The notes under the pieces are model-generated. The model searched no databases. It had not been told where the DNA came from and was given only the letters and a program-made list of their open reading frames with translations. 64,000 nt of DNA from Dyadobacter beijingensis DSM 21582 (GTDB lineage Bacteria > Bacteroidota > Bacteroidia > Cytophagales > Spirosomataceae): assembly GCF_000382205.1 (NCBI RefSeq), contig NZ_KB907790.1, forward strand, positions 1 to 64,000, read 5' to 3'. Numbering within the stretch: position 1 is the stretch's first letter; the number at the start of each line of letters is the position of its first letter. Below are positions 19,230 through 28,348 of the stretch, in pieces. The translations under genes and the position numbers were made by a program.

Positions 19230-20048
19230 TCAATATGATTCCTGTTCGTTCGGGAATGATTTTCCTTTTACGTCTTTGATATAATTGGAAATAGCGTCGG
19301 TCATAATACCGTTCAGATCGGCGTAATGGCGAAGAAAACGCGGTTTGAATGCCTTGTTAATGCCCAGCAAGTCGTGGATCACCAGCACCTGGCCGTCGGC
19401 ATGCGGCCCGGCGCCAATTCCGATTGTCGGGATTTGAATGCTTTCCGAAACCTGCTTGGTTAGTTTGGCGGGGATTTTTTCCAATACAACTGAAAAACAG
19501 CCTACTTCTTCCAGCATCTTGGCATCTTCCAGCAATTTCTGCGCCTCGGCTTCGTGCTTTGCGCGAACGGTATAAGTCCCGAATTTGTAAATAGATTGCG
19601 GCGTAAGCCCCAAATGCCCCATTACCGGCACGCCGGCACTCAATATGCGCGTGATCGAATCCTTGATTTCCAGGCCGCCTTCCAGCTTCACGGCGTGCGC
19701 GCCAGATTCTTTCATAATGCGGATCGCGGAGTTCAATGCCTCGCGGGAATTGCCCTGGTAAGAGCCAAAAGGCAAATCCACCACCACCAACGCCCGCTTC
19801 ACAGCACGCACCACGGACGACGCGTGATAAATCATCTGGTCGATCGTGATCGGAAGGGTCGTTTCATGGCCGGCCATGACATTGGAAGCGGAGTCGCCCA
19901 CGAGGATTAGCTCCACGCCGGCGGCGTCCACGATGCCCGCCATGGAATAGTCGTAGGCGGTAAGGCACGATATTTTTTCGCCACGGTTTTTCATTTCCTG
20001 AATCACGTGGGTCGTAATGCGCTTAATATCAGCAGTATGTACAGACAT
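19230..20048 (-). CDS. panB: 3-methyl-2-oxobutanoate hydroxymethyltransferase
   Basis: First committed step of pantothenate (coenzyme A) synthesis: transfers a hydroxymethyl group from methylenetetrahydrofolate to 2-oxoisovalerate. The family signature is strong: ISCLTAYDYSMAGIVDAAG, LVGDSASNVMAGHETTLPIT (metal-binding Asp in VGDS), DLPFGSYQ, and the later GHLGLTPQS and TIGIGAGPHADGQVLVIHD. Length 272 aa is standard. ATG at 20048. No panC is adjacent. The spacer upstream carries a degenerate 20-bp tandem repeat. Confidence 0.96.
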   Translation of the reverse strand: MSVHTADIKRITTHVIQEMKNRGEKISCLTAYDYSMAGIVDAAGVELILVGDSASNVMAGHETTLPITIDQMIYHASSVVRAVKRALVVVDLPFGSYQGNSREALNSAIRIMKESGAHAVKLEGGLEIKDSITRILSAGVPVMGHLGLTPQSIYKFGTYTVRAKHEAEAQKLLEDAKMLEEVGCFSVVLEKIPAKLTKQVSESIQIPTIGIGAGPHADGQVLVIHDLLGINKAFKPRFLRHYADLNGIMTDAISNYIKDVKGKSFPNEQESY

Positions 20049-20090
20049 GGTGGTTATCGGTATTGGTAATTAAAAATCCGGCCGTCGACA

Positions 20091-20169
20091 TGGTCGGGTA
20101 TTGTTAAGTGTGGTCAGGTATTGTCGTGTGTGGACAGGTGTTGTTAGTGTGGCCTGGTCGTGTATTGTG
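20091..20169. repeat. degenerate 20-bp tandem repeat, four units
   Basis: Four consecutive units of 20, 20, 19 and 20 bases start with TGG: TGGTCGGGTATTGTTAAGTG, TGGTCAGGTATTGTCGTGTG, TGGACAGGTGTTGTTAGTG and TGGCCTGGTCGTGTATTGTG. The spacer 20049-20233 between panB and the EnvC-like gene holds no gene. Just downstream, CTGACTATTCCTGACT at about 20176-20192 resembles the reverse complement of the repeat core. Confidence 0.65.
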
Positions 20170-20233
20170 AGCAGAAGAACAACTCCTGACTATTCCTGAC
20201 TCGCCTCCCACTGTTACATACAAGCAGAAACCG

Positions 20234-21574
20234 TTACCGGTGTATCAGCCAGTTTTCGGGGTTCAGGCGTGAGGTGTTTTTCCAGATCTGGAACTGCAAT
20301 TCCGAAGTGCCGTCGCTGTCGGTCGCCACGCGCCCGATATTTTCCCGCGCCTTCACTTTTTGTCCCGCGCGCACCGACACGCCGGACATTTTTGCGTAAA
20401 TCGTCATATAGTTACCATGCTGGATCGCCACCACGCTGCCCATTCCGGGCAACTCGGTTACGTCGAGCACGGTTCCGTCATAAACAGACCGTACCGGCTC
20501 CCCGGCGGTCGTTTGAATGTCGACACCGAGGTTATCCACCATTACCCCTTTCAAAACCGCATGCGGCCGCTGGCCGAAATGGCTGGAAACGAAGCCTTTT
20601 ACCGGCCACGGCAGGCGATTCTGCGATGCCGTGAACGACGATGCCAAGGTAGTTTCTTCTTCGCTCATCCCGCTCGAAACGGCGGGCTCCTCCTCCACTT
20701 CCTTCGGAGCTTCCACGGCGGCCTCGCCTTTTTTCTCCCGCTCCGCATTCTCGCGGGCAATGCGCTCGCGCTCGGCCTTGCGGCGTGCTTCGCGCTCTTC
20801 CCGCTCGCGACGTTCCCTTTCGAGCCGCTCGCGGCGCTCGCGCTCGGCAATGCGCCGGATGCTGGCTTCCAAAAGGTCGGTAGCGCGCTTATTCTCGGCG
20901 ATCTGCTTGCGGAGTTCCACTTCTTTTTGCGAAAGCTCCTGGATCACCTCGTTTTGCTTCACTTTCAAGCCTTCCAGTTTGTTATTTTCTGTCACACGGG
21001 TGTCGAGGACGTTCTTTTGCTGGTTCTTTTTGGAAGTAATACGCTGGCGTTCGGCCAATACCTGCTTTTGCAGCGCGTCGATTTCCTTTGCCCTTCCCTG
21101 GCGCGCCTCGGTATATTGTTTCAGATACTTGTAGCGCAGCACGAACTGGTTGAAAGTACCCGCCGAAAACAGGAAAACAAGCTGATTGAAATAGGCGTTC
21201 CGTTTGGAAGCCTCGTAAATCATATGACCGTACTCTTTTTTGAGCACCGCGAGACTGCTATCGAGCGACTGGCGGCGTTTTTCGAGCACTTTTAATTCGC
21301 GGTCGAGGATTTCCAGATCGTCGCTGAGCAGGTCGATCTGTTTTTTGTAGGTGTTGATTTGCTGATTAAGCGCTTTGAGCTGGCCGAGGTTGACGTTCTT
21401 TTGGGAAGAAGTCTGTTTCAAAATGCTTTGTATTTCCCTGATTTTTCCCTGGTTTTCAGCCTTTTCGCGTTCGAGCTGCTCGCGGGTTTTTTGCGCGAAC
21501 GCGCCAGCGCATGCACAAAGCACGAATGTAAGCACTAACCAAAAACGACGGCTACCAGGGGTACGAAAGGGCAT
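20234..21574 (-). CDS. EnvC-like murein hydrolase activator (degenerate M23/LytM)
   Basis: A 446-residue exported protein: Sec signal peptide (FWLVLTFVLCACAGAFAQ), a long coiled coil from about residue 30 to 230, an Arg/Glu-rich segment (RERRERLERERREREER), and a C-terminal LytM fold. The zinc ligands of active M23 peptidases look lost: where HxGxD is expected the sequence has NLGVD, the HG...YxHLS motif reads HGNYMTIYAKMS, and the final HxH reads LQFQ. This is how E. coli EnvC looks, which activates amidases rather than cutting murein itself. The ATG at 21574 (MPFRTPG) is preferred to the upstream 21595. It follows TPR and DUF4292 genes on the same strand. Confidence 0.85.
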   Translation of the reverse strand: MPFRTPGSRRFWLVLTFVLCACAGAFAQKTREQLEREKAENQGKIREIQSILKQTSSQKNVNLGQLKALNQQINTYKKQIDLLSDDLEILDRELKVLEKRRQSLDSSLAVLKKEYGHMIYEASKRNAYFNQLVFLFSAGTFNQFVLRYKYLKQYTEARQGRAKEIDALQKQVLAERQRITSKKNQQKNVLDTRVTENNKLEGLKVKQNEVIQELSQKEVELRKQIAENKRATDLLEASIRRIAERERRERLERERREREEREARRKAERERIARENAEREKKGEAAVEAPKEVEEEPAVSSGMSEEETTLASSFTASQNRLPWPVKGFVSSHFGQRPHAVLKGVMVDNLGVDIQTTAGEPVRSVYDGTVLDVTELPGMGSVVAIQHGNYMTIYAKMSGVSVRAGQKVKARENIGRVATDSDGTSELQFQIWKNTSRLNPENWLIHR

Positions 21575-21639
21575 AATGTTAATACTTGCGGCCAAAAATA
21601 CATCTCACGGCGGGCAAAGTTAAGCAGACTTTCTGTATT

Positions 21640-22512
21640 TTACCTTTTACGCTTGTAGCTCGAAGGAACATTGAACGGAAAACCGGGGCTTTGGCTCACC
21701 AATTCCACCTTGCTGTGTTTGAGGCGCATGGTCGTTTCCAGCATCTTCTGGTCTTTCGAAAGCACGTTCAGGTTGATGTGGCTCATGAATGGGAATAAAA
21801 ATGCCCCTACTTCCCTGAAATCCTCATAATCCAGGGTAAAGGTATTCTGCGTAGGCAGTTCCGTCGCTTTCAGGCGCGAGAGCTTCTGATTTTTTTCGGC
21901 AATGTAATTATCGACTTCGAGGCGATCGACGAGCTGTTTGAGAATGTAAAAGTCATTCTCTTTCACAAAGCGGCCGTCTTCCTGCATTTCAAAAGGCATA
22001 TTACCGATGATTACCGATTGCAGCAGCTCGAAATTGAGGTCGAAATTGTATTGTTTGCTCAGCTGCTCGTAGTTGAAAACAAAGTAATCACGGTGGATTT
22101 TATCCATAAAAACAATGGAATCCCGCGTGATAATACCTCGCGCCACTTCCAGGCCGACCCCGGTCACCGAGAGCCAGATAATGCTGTCCTTTTTCATCCG
22201 GATATTGACATTGGTATTGTCAAAATCCTGCTTCGCACTTTTGAAAGAAAACTTGGATTTCGCCGTCAGATAGTCGAAATCGACTGCATTTACCTTCACC
22301 TCAGGCATAGGCTCACCCGCATCGGGCACCACGGCGGTGGATTTGCCTGCACTGTCCGCGGCGGTGGTGTCTTTCGGTACCGGGCCCCTGGTGATCAGGG
22401 TTGTATCTGTGGTCGAACTTTGGGAAGTATTGTTGGAAGAACGTGGTTTATGACAAGCTGTGAACCATGTAAGGCACATGGCCAACAACCCGATCGAAAT
22501 TTTACTGCTCAT
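21640..22512 (-). CDS. DUF4292 lipoprotein
   Basis: A 290-residue predicted lipoprotein: hydrophobic start with lipobox FTAC before Cys, then a Ser/Thr-rich linker and a beta-rich body (VKVNAVDFDYLTAKSKFSF, then MKKDSIIWLSVTGVGLEVAR), resembling LolA/LolB-like lipid-binding folds. The family occurs in Bacteroidota next to a TPR gene and an EnvC-like gene, exactly as here, so a part in envelope assembly is likely but unproven. Start ATG at 22512 (MSSKIS); the frame extends to 22521. Its 5' end overlaps the last 11 bases of the TPR gene. The EnvC-like gene follows after 65 bases. Confidence 0.8.
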   Translation of the reverse strand: MSSKISIGLLAMCLTWFTACHKPRSSNNTSQSSTTDTTLITRGPVPKDTTAADSAGKSTAVVPDAGEPMPEVKVNAVDFDYLTAKSKFSFKSAKQDFDNTNVNIRMKKDSIIWLSVTGVGLEVARGIITRDSIVFMDKIHRDYFVFNYEQLSKQYNFDLNFELLQSVIIGNMPFEMQEDGRFVKENDFYILKQLVDRLEVDNYIAEKNQKLSRLKATELPTQNTFTLDYEDFREVGAFLFPFMSHINLNVLSKDQKMLETTMRLKHSKVELVSQSPGFPFNVPSSYKRKR

Positions 22513-24250
22513 GTAATGCACCTGTTGCTATTTTTTTGTCAAGAAGTTCGGTGGTCTCTCCCATTCTCTTGGCTTTCTTCCATTGGGCCACCGCATTGTC
22601 CCGTTCGCCTAGTTTGAACAGCACATCGCCGTAGTGCTCAACAATTGTGCCACTGACCGAACTGCTGTCCAGCATCGCTTTTTCGAGGAATTCCTTGGCT
22701 TTTTTGTAGTCTTTTCGAATATAAAGTACCCAGGCGTAGGTGTCCAGGTAAGTGGGATTGTTCTGGTGCTGCTGCACGAGTTTTTCCGACATTTTGAGCG
22801 CCAGGTCCAGCTTTTCCTTTCTCAGGGATAGAAAATAGCTGTAATTGTTCAGAACATGGTCGTTGTCGGGATTGCCTTTGAGCGCCAGTTCGTAAGCCGC
22901 ATCCGATTTTTCATGATCGCCCATGCCGTTGAATGCGTCGCCGAGCTGGGCGTGTATAATCGGCACCAGCTGGGGATTATCGCCCATCAGTTTCAAACTC
23001 TCCTCCAATGCCGAAATGGCCTCTTTAAAATTCTTTTTCATCAGCTGGGCCGTTCCGTTGTAGTACCAGAACATGCCCTGGTTCGGGAACAGCTCCAATG
23101 CTTTTTCGGTGTGCACGAGCATGCTGTCGATCTGGTTCAGATCGCCGTCCAGCTGGATAATCGCGCCCCAAACCTGGAATACATTGGGATCGGTCCGCAC
23201 CGCTTTGAGGTACAGATCGCGCGCTTCGGCCTTTTTGCCCTGGCGCGTCAGCAAATCGGCGTAAATAACCGTGGCTTTGGATTCGTTGGGGTGCGTTTCA
23301 GAAAGCTGGCGGGCGAGCGATACGGCCTCATTCACCTCGTTTTCGGTTTTGAGCATCGTCAGATAGCCGGAAAGCACGCGGATTTTAGGATCGGCGTCGA
23401 GATTAGGGTTGGCAAATACGAGTTTCAGTTCCTGGTTGCATTTCTGCACATCGCCGTTGCGGCGGTATATATCTGCCAGCAGCACGTGTGCCTGCGCTTC
23501 GTCCGGGTTGATTTTCAATGCTTCCTCCAAAGGTGCCACGGCCTCCACGATCCGGTCGTTGGCGATCAGCATTTCGGCCAGTTCCACGCGGTAGCCCACT
23601 TCCCCCGGCTCGGCGGCAATGAGTTTTTTAGCTTCTCCCAGGGCTTTTTCCAGGTTATTCTGGCGCAAATAGAGCTGCTGCTTCTGGTGCGTGATCTCTT
23701 CCGTCACCCCCATCGATTTTTCCAGCATGTCGTAAGTTTCGATCGCCTTATCGAACTGGTCGTTGAAGACATATACCGCAGCCAGTTCGATGCCGTATTC
23801 AATGTTTTCGGGGCTTTTGGCCACGAGGGTTTCGTAAATCTGAGCGGCTTCCGCGTATTTGCGGCGTTTGGCATACAGCTCGCCGAGCTGCTGGGCGTAG
23901 AAGATATTGTCCTTATCGAGGTCGAACGCCTTCTTCGAAGCATTAATGGCGTCGTCGTATTTTTCAAGTTTGATGAGCGCAGTGGCAAGCAGGTAATGCG
24001 AGGCAGGGTCCTGGGGTTTCATTCCGACGAGCTTTTCAAAAACCGGCAATGCGCGGTCGGCCTCGTCTTTCATCATAAACTTCATCCCCTCGGTCGCCAT
24101 GCTCTCCGTAGCCAGTCTGGCGGACACGGCGTCCTCTTTTTCTTCCTGTTTTTCACGATCCTTACGGCGCTGCGCATCCGCCGGTGCTGCCAGCCAGGAG
24201 GCTGAGACCAGGCAAATCAGAAGGGTGAATTTCAAATATTCGGTCCTCAT
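22502..24250 (-). CDS. exported tetratricopeptide-repeat protein
   Basis: A 582-residue exported TPR protein with a signal peptide (LKFTLLICLVSASWLAAPADA) and then about twelve to fourteen TPR units from residue 50 to the end, recognisable by repeats such as ASHYLLATALIKLEKYDDAI and AYVLY-type helices. TPRs scaffold protein complexes. The first gene of an operon with DUF4292 and the EnvC-like factor; the three probably work on cell-envelope growth or division. The ATG at 24250 (MRTEYLKF) is preferred to 24268, since it puts the signal peptide in normal register. A candidate -7 box lies at 24315-24308. Confidence 0.85.
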   Translation of the reverse strand: MRTEYLKFTLLICLVSASWLAAPADAQRRKDREKQEEKEDAVSARLATESMATEGMKFMMKDEADRALPVFEKLVGMKPQDPASHYLLATALIKLEKYDDAINASKKAFDLDKDNIFYAQQLGELYAKRRKYAEAAQIYETLVAKSPENIEYGIELAAVYVFNDQFDKAIETYDMLEKSMGVTEEITHQKQQLYLRQNNLEKALGEAKKLIAAEPGEVGYRVELAEMLIANDRIVEAVAPLEEALKINPDEAQAHVLLADIYRRNGDVQKCNQELKLVFANPNLDADPKIRVLSGYLTMLKTENEVNEAVSLARQLSETHPNESKATVIYADLLTRQGKKAEARDLYLKAVRTDPNVFQVWGAIIQLDGDLNQIDSMLVHTEKALELFPNQGMFWYYNGTAQLMKKNFKEAISALEESLKLMGDNPQLVPIIHAQLGDAFNGMGDHEKSDAAYELALKGNPDNDHVLNNYSYFLSLRKEKLDLALKMSEKLVQQHQNNPTYLDTYAWVLYIRKDYKKAKEFLEKAMLDSSSVSGTIVEHYGDVLFKLGERDNAVAQWKKAKRMGETTELLDKKIATGALHEQ

Positions 24251-24307
24251 ATAGTAATCATGCGCCATCAGATCGTGGGACTTGACCGGCTATTTCTGTG
24301 TAAATAA

Positions 24308-24315
24308 CAAAGTTA
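24308..24315 (-). promoter_or_regulatory. candidate -7 element for the TPR/DUF4292/EnvC-like operon
   Basis: Minus-strand TAACTTTG matches TAnnTTTG and lies about 58 bases before the ATG. The nearest TTTG lies 25 bases further upstream, longer than the usual 19-21. The rest of the 24251-24415 spacer shows nothing else. Confidence 0.35.
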
Positions 24316-24415
24316 CCAAATTTTGTGTGTATGCTCTGCCCAAAAATCTACGCAAATAAGTATACTAACGTCGAAATATATATAATCTTATGCCAGGATG
24401 GCCGCGATTACCGGC

Positions 24416-26848
24416 CTAGCGGGCGGTATAAGCCGATTTCCCGAATCCGGGCTGGCCGGCGGCGGTGAGGGCTTCCACCCGCACGTCGGCAGTACCCACG
24501 GCGTCGGAATGGTAATAGCTCACGCGGGCCTTGCCGTCGCGGCCGCTGCGCAGCATGGGCACCCAATAAATGGTCGACCGGAAATCCGGCGTGAGATCGG
24601 CCGAATCTGGGCCGTGAGCAGGGGAATAAAAGTCGCGCGGGATGTGGAAGCCGGCTATTTTGGTCACCATTACACCCGGCACGATATCCTGCGAATAGTC
24701 GTAATTCTCATTTCCACGCTTCGTGAGTACCGAAATCACCCCATTCGCACCCCTGCTGCCGAAAATGGCAGCCGACGCCCCTTTCAGCACGTCGATCGAC
24801 TCTACATCGAAAACATTCAGCGACGTGATCAGCGATTTGTCGACCGGCATACCATCCAGTACGAAAAGCGGCTCGCCCCTGTTGCCGCGGATTGACACCA
24901 TTGCATTCATGCCCGAGCCCATCACGGACACACCCGCCACGCGCCCTTGCAGCATATCGAGCACCGACATGTTCCCGGAGGCCATTTGCGGCGTGATTTT
25001 CAATGTAGCATCCGCCGAATTATACAGTTTCCGCGAATCGCGCGGCGTTTCTTTTTTCGCCCTGATCGTCACCTCGCGAAGCAGACGTTCGCGGTTTTCG
25101 CGGATTTTCCGGGAAATTTCCTGGTCCTGCGCGGCATTTTTGAGGAAGTCGGCCAGCTGCCGGGCGTCTACCGTGACGGGCTTGAACGGAATTTTAACCC
25201 ATGCAGCACGCGGCGGCATGAATGGGTTAAGGGTGAACGACAGGCTCTGGTTGTTTTTCTTGCTCATACCTTGCAGCCGCACTTGCAGCGTATCGGAAAA
25301 AGCGAGGTTATAAATGGTGAAATGCCCGTTTTCGTCCGTTTCGGAAGTCATGAACGTGCTCAGGCTGTCATTACTGAGGAAAAGCGACAATGCCGTTTTT
25401 TCGGTCAGTTTCCGGTTATTTCGTTTGACGTCGCCTTCCAGGGTAACGCCTTGCTCCACAAACCGTTTGGCGGGCGGAATGCTATCGGCGAGCACATCTT
25501 CCCAGCGGAAGCGCGTCCAGCCGTGCGTCATCATCAGATAATCCATATGGATTTTGCGCTCCGACTTTTCCGGGTCGAAATAATAGGCAGGTTGTTCGAT
25601 AATGCCTTTTAAATCAGAGGATAGTAGTAAATATGAAACGATATTTTGTTCGAAAGGCTGTTGTAAAACCTGGCCGGCGTCGGTAACGGACAGCGAAAGG
25701 TTTGCCTCGACCGGCTTTCCGGCGGAGTCGGTCACCGTTACTTCCAGATCTACCTTCTCGCGGGGCTTGTAGTCGGATTTGGAGGGTTTGACGGCCACCC
25801 GCAGGCTTCCCGAATGGTTGATGAATGCGAGGCGCTCGCAAACGGGTCTGTTCTGGTCGTCGAATAGCGTGAGGTGGGTAATGCCGTCGGGCAATTCGGA
25901 GGTCGGTAACTGCATCATCAGACCGCGGCTGCCGATTTTTCCTTTCGCTACGAATGCCACAATGCCCCGCGCATGACCGACCACGTGCACGGGGATTTCG
26001 CTTTTGCCCGGAATTTTCGCGTACGCGATCACCCTCATTTTGAGTGGATTTGAAAGATTGTCGACGACCATCGTGTAGCCGCTCGCTTCCACTTTCGGGA
26101 ATGCGACCGGCGTTACATGGCTACCCTCGCCCCGCAGGAATGCCCGGTAAGTCTCTCCTGTTTTTGGTGCAAACTGAAACCGTCCCATACCCAAATGCTC
26201 GCTTCTGAACGAGGCTACCGTGTCGCCGCTTTGAGCCAGCACGAAACCGCTCACGTCCTGCCCCAGCCCGTCGGCGTTCACAGCTTTGAATGCGATGCGG
26301 GTATTGATATCAGCTACGAGCTGGCTGCCTTCCGGGAAAAATTGCAGGTCAATGGGGCCGGTAGCATTATTTCCAGATGTATTTTCTTGATTATTAAACA
26401 CATATATATTTTTTTGGAAGAAAAAATCTTCCGGTGCATTGCGCATCCAGTTGGTGTAAGCTCGGACGGTGTATGCCCCGGCGGCGATCGAATCGGTGAG
26501 TACAAATTCGCCGTGGCCAATGCCGCCGGTCATTTGAACCCTTCTTAATGCGGCATTTCTTCCGGACCGCTGCTCGATCAGGTCCACATAGAGCAGGTTG
26601 CTTGCGCTATCGGCCAGATGCAGTGATCCTTCGGTGAGGTAGGCCTTGAACCAGATGGTATCGCCTGTGGCATAATAGGGTTTATCCAAATGCAGATAGG
26701 CCTTTTCAACCGGCAATGTGCTCCGGTAATGCAGTAACTTGTTGGATATGAGCTGGGTAAAATCTTCTTCCGACGATTGGAAGGCCAGGCTCAGCCATGC
26801 TAAAATTGCCAGAAACGGCAGGTTGATGAACGTCTTTTTCCACGGCAT
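24416..26848 (-). CDS. exported MG-domain protein with TonB plug domain but no barrel
   Basis: An 810-residue exported protein with an N-terminal signal (INLPFLAILAWLSLAF). Residues 40-370 look like macroglobulin (MG2-type) beta domains (VEKAYLHLDKPYYATGDTIW, DKVDLEVTVTDSAGKPVEA-like). From about residue 625 there is a TonB-dependent-receptor plug (VLDMLQGRVAGVSV, VSIRGNRGEPLFVLDGMPVD, IDVLKGASAAIFGSRGANGV), but the protein ends about 110 residues later, with no room for a 22-strand barrel. Such plug-only MG proteins recur in Bacteroidota; the function is unknown. ATG at 26848. An AT-rich inverted repeat separates it from the APC permease gene upstream. Confidence 0.8.
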   Translation of the reverse strand: MPWKKTFINLPFLAILAWLSLAFQSSEEDFTQLISNKLLHYRSTLPVEKAYLHLDKPYYATGDTIWFKAYLTEGSLHLADSASNLLYVDLIEQRSGRNAALRRVQMTGGIGHGEFVLTDSIAAGAYTVRAYTNWMRNAPEDFFFQKNIYVFNNQENTSGNNATGPIDLQFFPEGSQLVADINTRIAFKAVNADGLGQDVSGFVLAQSGDTVASFRSEHLGMGRFQFAPKTGETYRAFLRGEGSHVTPVAFPKVEASGYTMVVDNLSNPLKMRVIAYAKIPGKSEIPVHVVGHARGIVAFVAKGKIGSRGLMMQLPTSELPDGITHLTLFDDQNRPVCERLAFINHSGSLRVAVKPSKSDYKPREKVDLEVTVTDSAGKPVEANLSLSVTDAGQVLQQPFEQNIVSYLLLSSDLKGIIEQPAYYFDPEKSERKIHMDYLMMTHGWTRFRWEDVLADSIPPAKRFVEQGVTLEGDVKRNNRKLTEKTALSLFLSNDSLSTFMTSETDENGHFTIYNLAFSDTLQVRLQGMSKKNNQSLSFTLNPFMPPRAAWVKIPFKPVTVDARQLADFLKNAAQDQEISRKIRENRERLLREVTIRAKKETPRDSRKLYNSADATLKITPQMASGNMSVLDMLQGRVAGVSVMGSGMNAMVSIRGNRGEPLFVLDGMPVDKSLITSLNVFDVESIDVLKGASAAIFGSRGANGVISVLTKRGNENYDYSQDIVPGVMVTKIAGFHIPRDFYSPAHGPDSADLTPDFRSTIYWVPMLRSGRDGKARVSYYHSDAVGTADVRVEALTAAGQPGFGKSAYTAR

Positions 26849-26872
26849 GTCACTAAGTAGTTTTATTATATA

Positions 26873-26898
26873 TGCAATTTATTTGAAATAAAATTGCA
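26873..26898. repeat. AT-rich inverted repeat, possible terminator of the APC gene
   Basis: TGCAATTTATTT, one base, then AAATAAAATTGCA form a near-perfect hairpin with one bulged A, in the spacer between the APC permease stop and the next start. On the minus strand a T-run precedes the stem (GTTTTTTGC) and AT-rich sequence follows. It may end the APC transcript, or be a regulatory site for the next gene. Confidence 0.5.
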
Positions 26899-26907
26899 AA
26901 AAACTTG

Positions 26908-28242
26908 CTATCGGTTCAGCTTCCTGACGAGCAGGTAAACCGGGTAACTGATTACTAAAAACAGCAACGCATACTGGCTGCTTGCCAAGTCCTGGACGAC
27001 GGCGCCGACGAGAAATGCAATCGACAGAATGAGCATGAGTATCGGCAGGAAAGGGTAGGCCGGTACTTTCCACGGTCGCGGGAGCTCGGGTTCTTTCCTG
27101 CGCAATGCCAATAGCGAGGCGAAACCGGACGTGTAACCCAGCACGAAGAAGAAAGTAGCAATGTCTGAAAGCTTCTCCGTTGCGTCTTTTCCAATGAGGA
27201 TCAGTGTGATAGCGACGCCGGAAGTAATGAGCATTGCCACGGCCGGCGTGCCGCCCTGGTTCACCGTCACGCCTGATTTCAGGAACAATCCGTCGCGGCT
27301 CATGGAATATAGTACACGAGGATTGAACAGTAGTTGTGCATTTACTATACCTAAAATTGAAATCATCAGGAATAATGTGACGATTTTACCCGAGCCTTCG
27401 CCGAAAATCAATGTAATGGCATCGGCGGCAGCTAGTTTTGATTGCGCCAGCTGGGTCATGGGCAGCACGTGGAGAATGGCCAGGTTGCACAGCAGGTATA
27501 TCGCGATGATCACGAGCACGCCGCCGATCATGGATTTAGGCAGGTTTTTGGAAGGATCGCGGTCTTCTTCGGAAAAATATGCGGCTGTGTGCCAACCGTC
27601 GTACGTGTAAAAAATGGCTTGCAGCGAGAAAATGACCGGTGCGATCCACGAGCCGGTTTCGATGATTTTGCTGGTTGTCGTTTCCGCTTCCGCCATAGTC
27701 ACCTCATTTCCGTACAAATAGCAAACGGCCACGAATGCGAACAGGCCGATGCCTTTTAACAAACTCATCACATTCTGAAAACTGCTCGCCAATGCCAGTC
27801 CGATCCAGTGTATCACCGTGAGCGCGAGCAGGATAGCGGCTGCCACATACGGTTCATAACCGGCGAGTTGCGGTAAGAGTAAAGCGAGATATTCACTCAT
27901 GGTGTAAACGCCGAAACCCAGTGCAGAACAGGTGCCCAGCCAGCTATTGATGCCCACCACAAACCCCGCGTAGTTGCCGAACGCACGCTGCGCATACACA
28001 TACCATGCGCCCGCACGCGGGACCGATGTGCCTAGTTCGATCGTGCAAAGCGTGCCGAGGAATGCGTAAAGGCTCACCGCCACCCATAATGCCATGATGA
28101 GCCCCGGATCGCCGAGCTGGGCGGCAATAGGGCCGGGCTTTCGGAGAATGCCGGTGCCGATGGTGCCGCCGACGGTCACGGCGATGCCAAATCCGACGCC
28201 CAGGATCTTGAAAAGTTCGTTTCGGGTTGAGGGCTGCTGCAT
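26908..28242 (-). CDS. APC family amino acid permease
   Basis: A 444-residue inner-membrane transporter of the amino acid-polyamine-organocation superfamily, with about twelve helices. The first helix carries the family substrate-binding turn (VGGTIGTGILRKPGPIA). LGTSVPRAGAWYVYAQRAFG and FYTYDGWHTAAYFSEEDRDP are typical of this family. Substrate not predictable. The start is taken at ATG 28242 (MQQPSTRNELF) because the 26 extra residues from 28320 have no family match and run into the promoter zone shared with the divergent kinase gene. The spacer to the kinase gene is 106 bases. Confidence 0.9.
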   Translation of the reverse strand: MQQPSTRNELFKILGVGFGIAVTVGGTIGTGILRKPGPIAAQLGDPGLIMALWVAVSLYAFLGTLCTIELGTSVPRAGAWYVYAQRAFGNYAGFVVGINSWLGTCSALGFGVYTMSEYLALLLPQLAGYEPYVAAAILLALTVIHWIGLALASSFQNVMSLLKGIGLFAFVAVCYLYGNEVTMAEAETTTSKIIETGSWIAPVIFSLQAIFYTYDGWHTAAYFSEEDRDPSKNLPKSMIGGVLVIIAIYLLCNLAILHVLPMTQLAQSKLAAADAITLIFGEGSGKIVTLFLMISILGIVNAQLLFNPRVLYSMSRDGLFLKSGVTVNQGGTPAVAMLITSGVAITLILIGKDATEKLSDIATFFFVLGYTSGFASLLALRRKEPELPRPWKVPAYPFLPILMLILSIAFLVGAVVQDLASSQYALLFLVISYPVYLLVRKLNR

Positions 28243-28348
28243 GGATGGAGTGAAAAATGTGGTTTTCGAAAATAGGAAAGTTTTTCTGAATGTAACTCCT
28301 ATCTTCGTCATCAAGTACAAGCATAGCAGTTTCTACGCCATCATCACG

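Noticed and set aside
20360..21295. 311-residue frame opposite the EnvC-like gene
   Set aside because: Shadow of the repeated Arg/Glu codons of the coiled coil.
22856..24205. 449-residue open frame on the plus strand opposite the TPR gene
   Set aside because: It is a shadow: His/Phe/Val-rich with no domain, while the minus strand holds clear TPR repeats.
28094..28348. 85-residue N-terminal extension of the sensor kinase
   Set aside because: Lies antisense to the permease start; kinase homology begins at MFKAKHLW.
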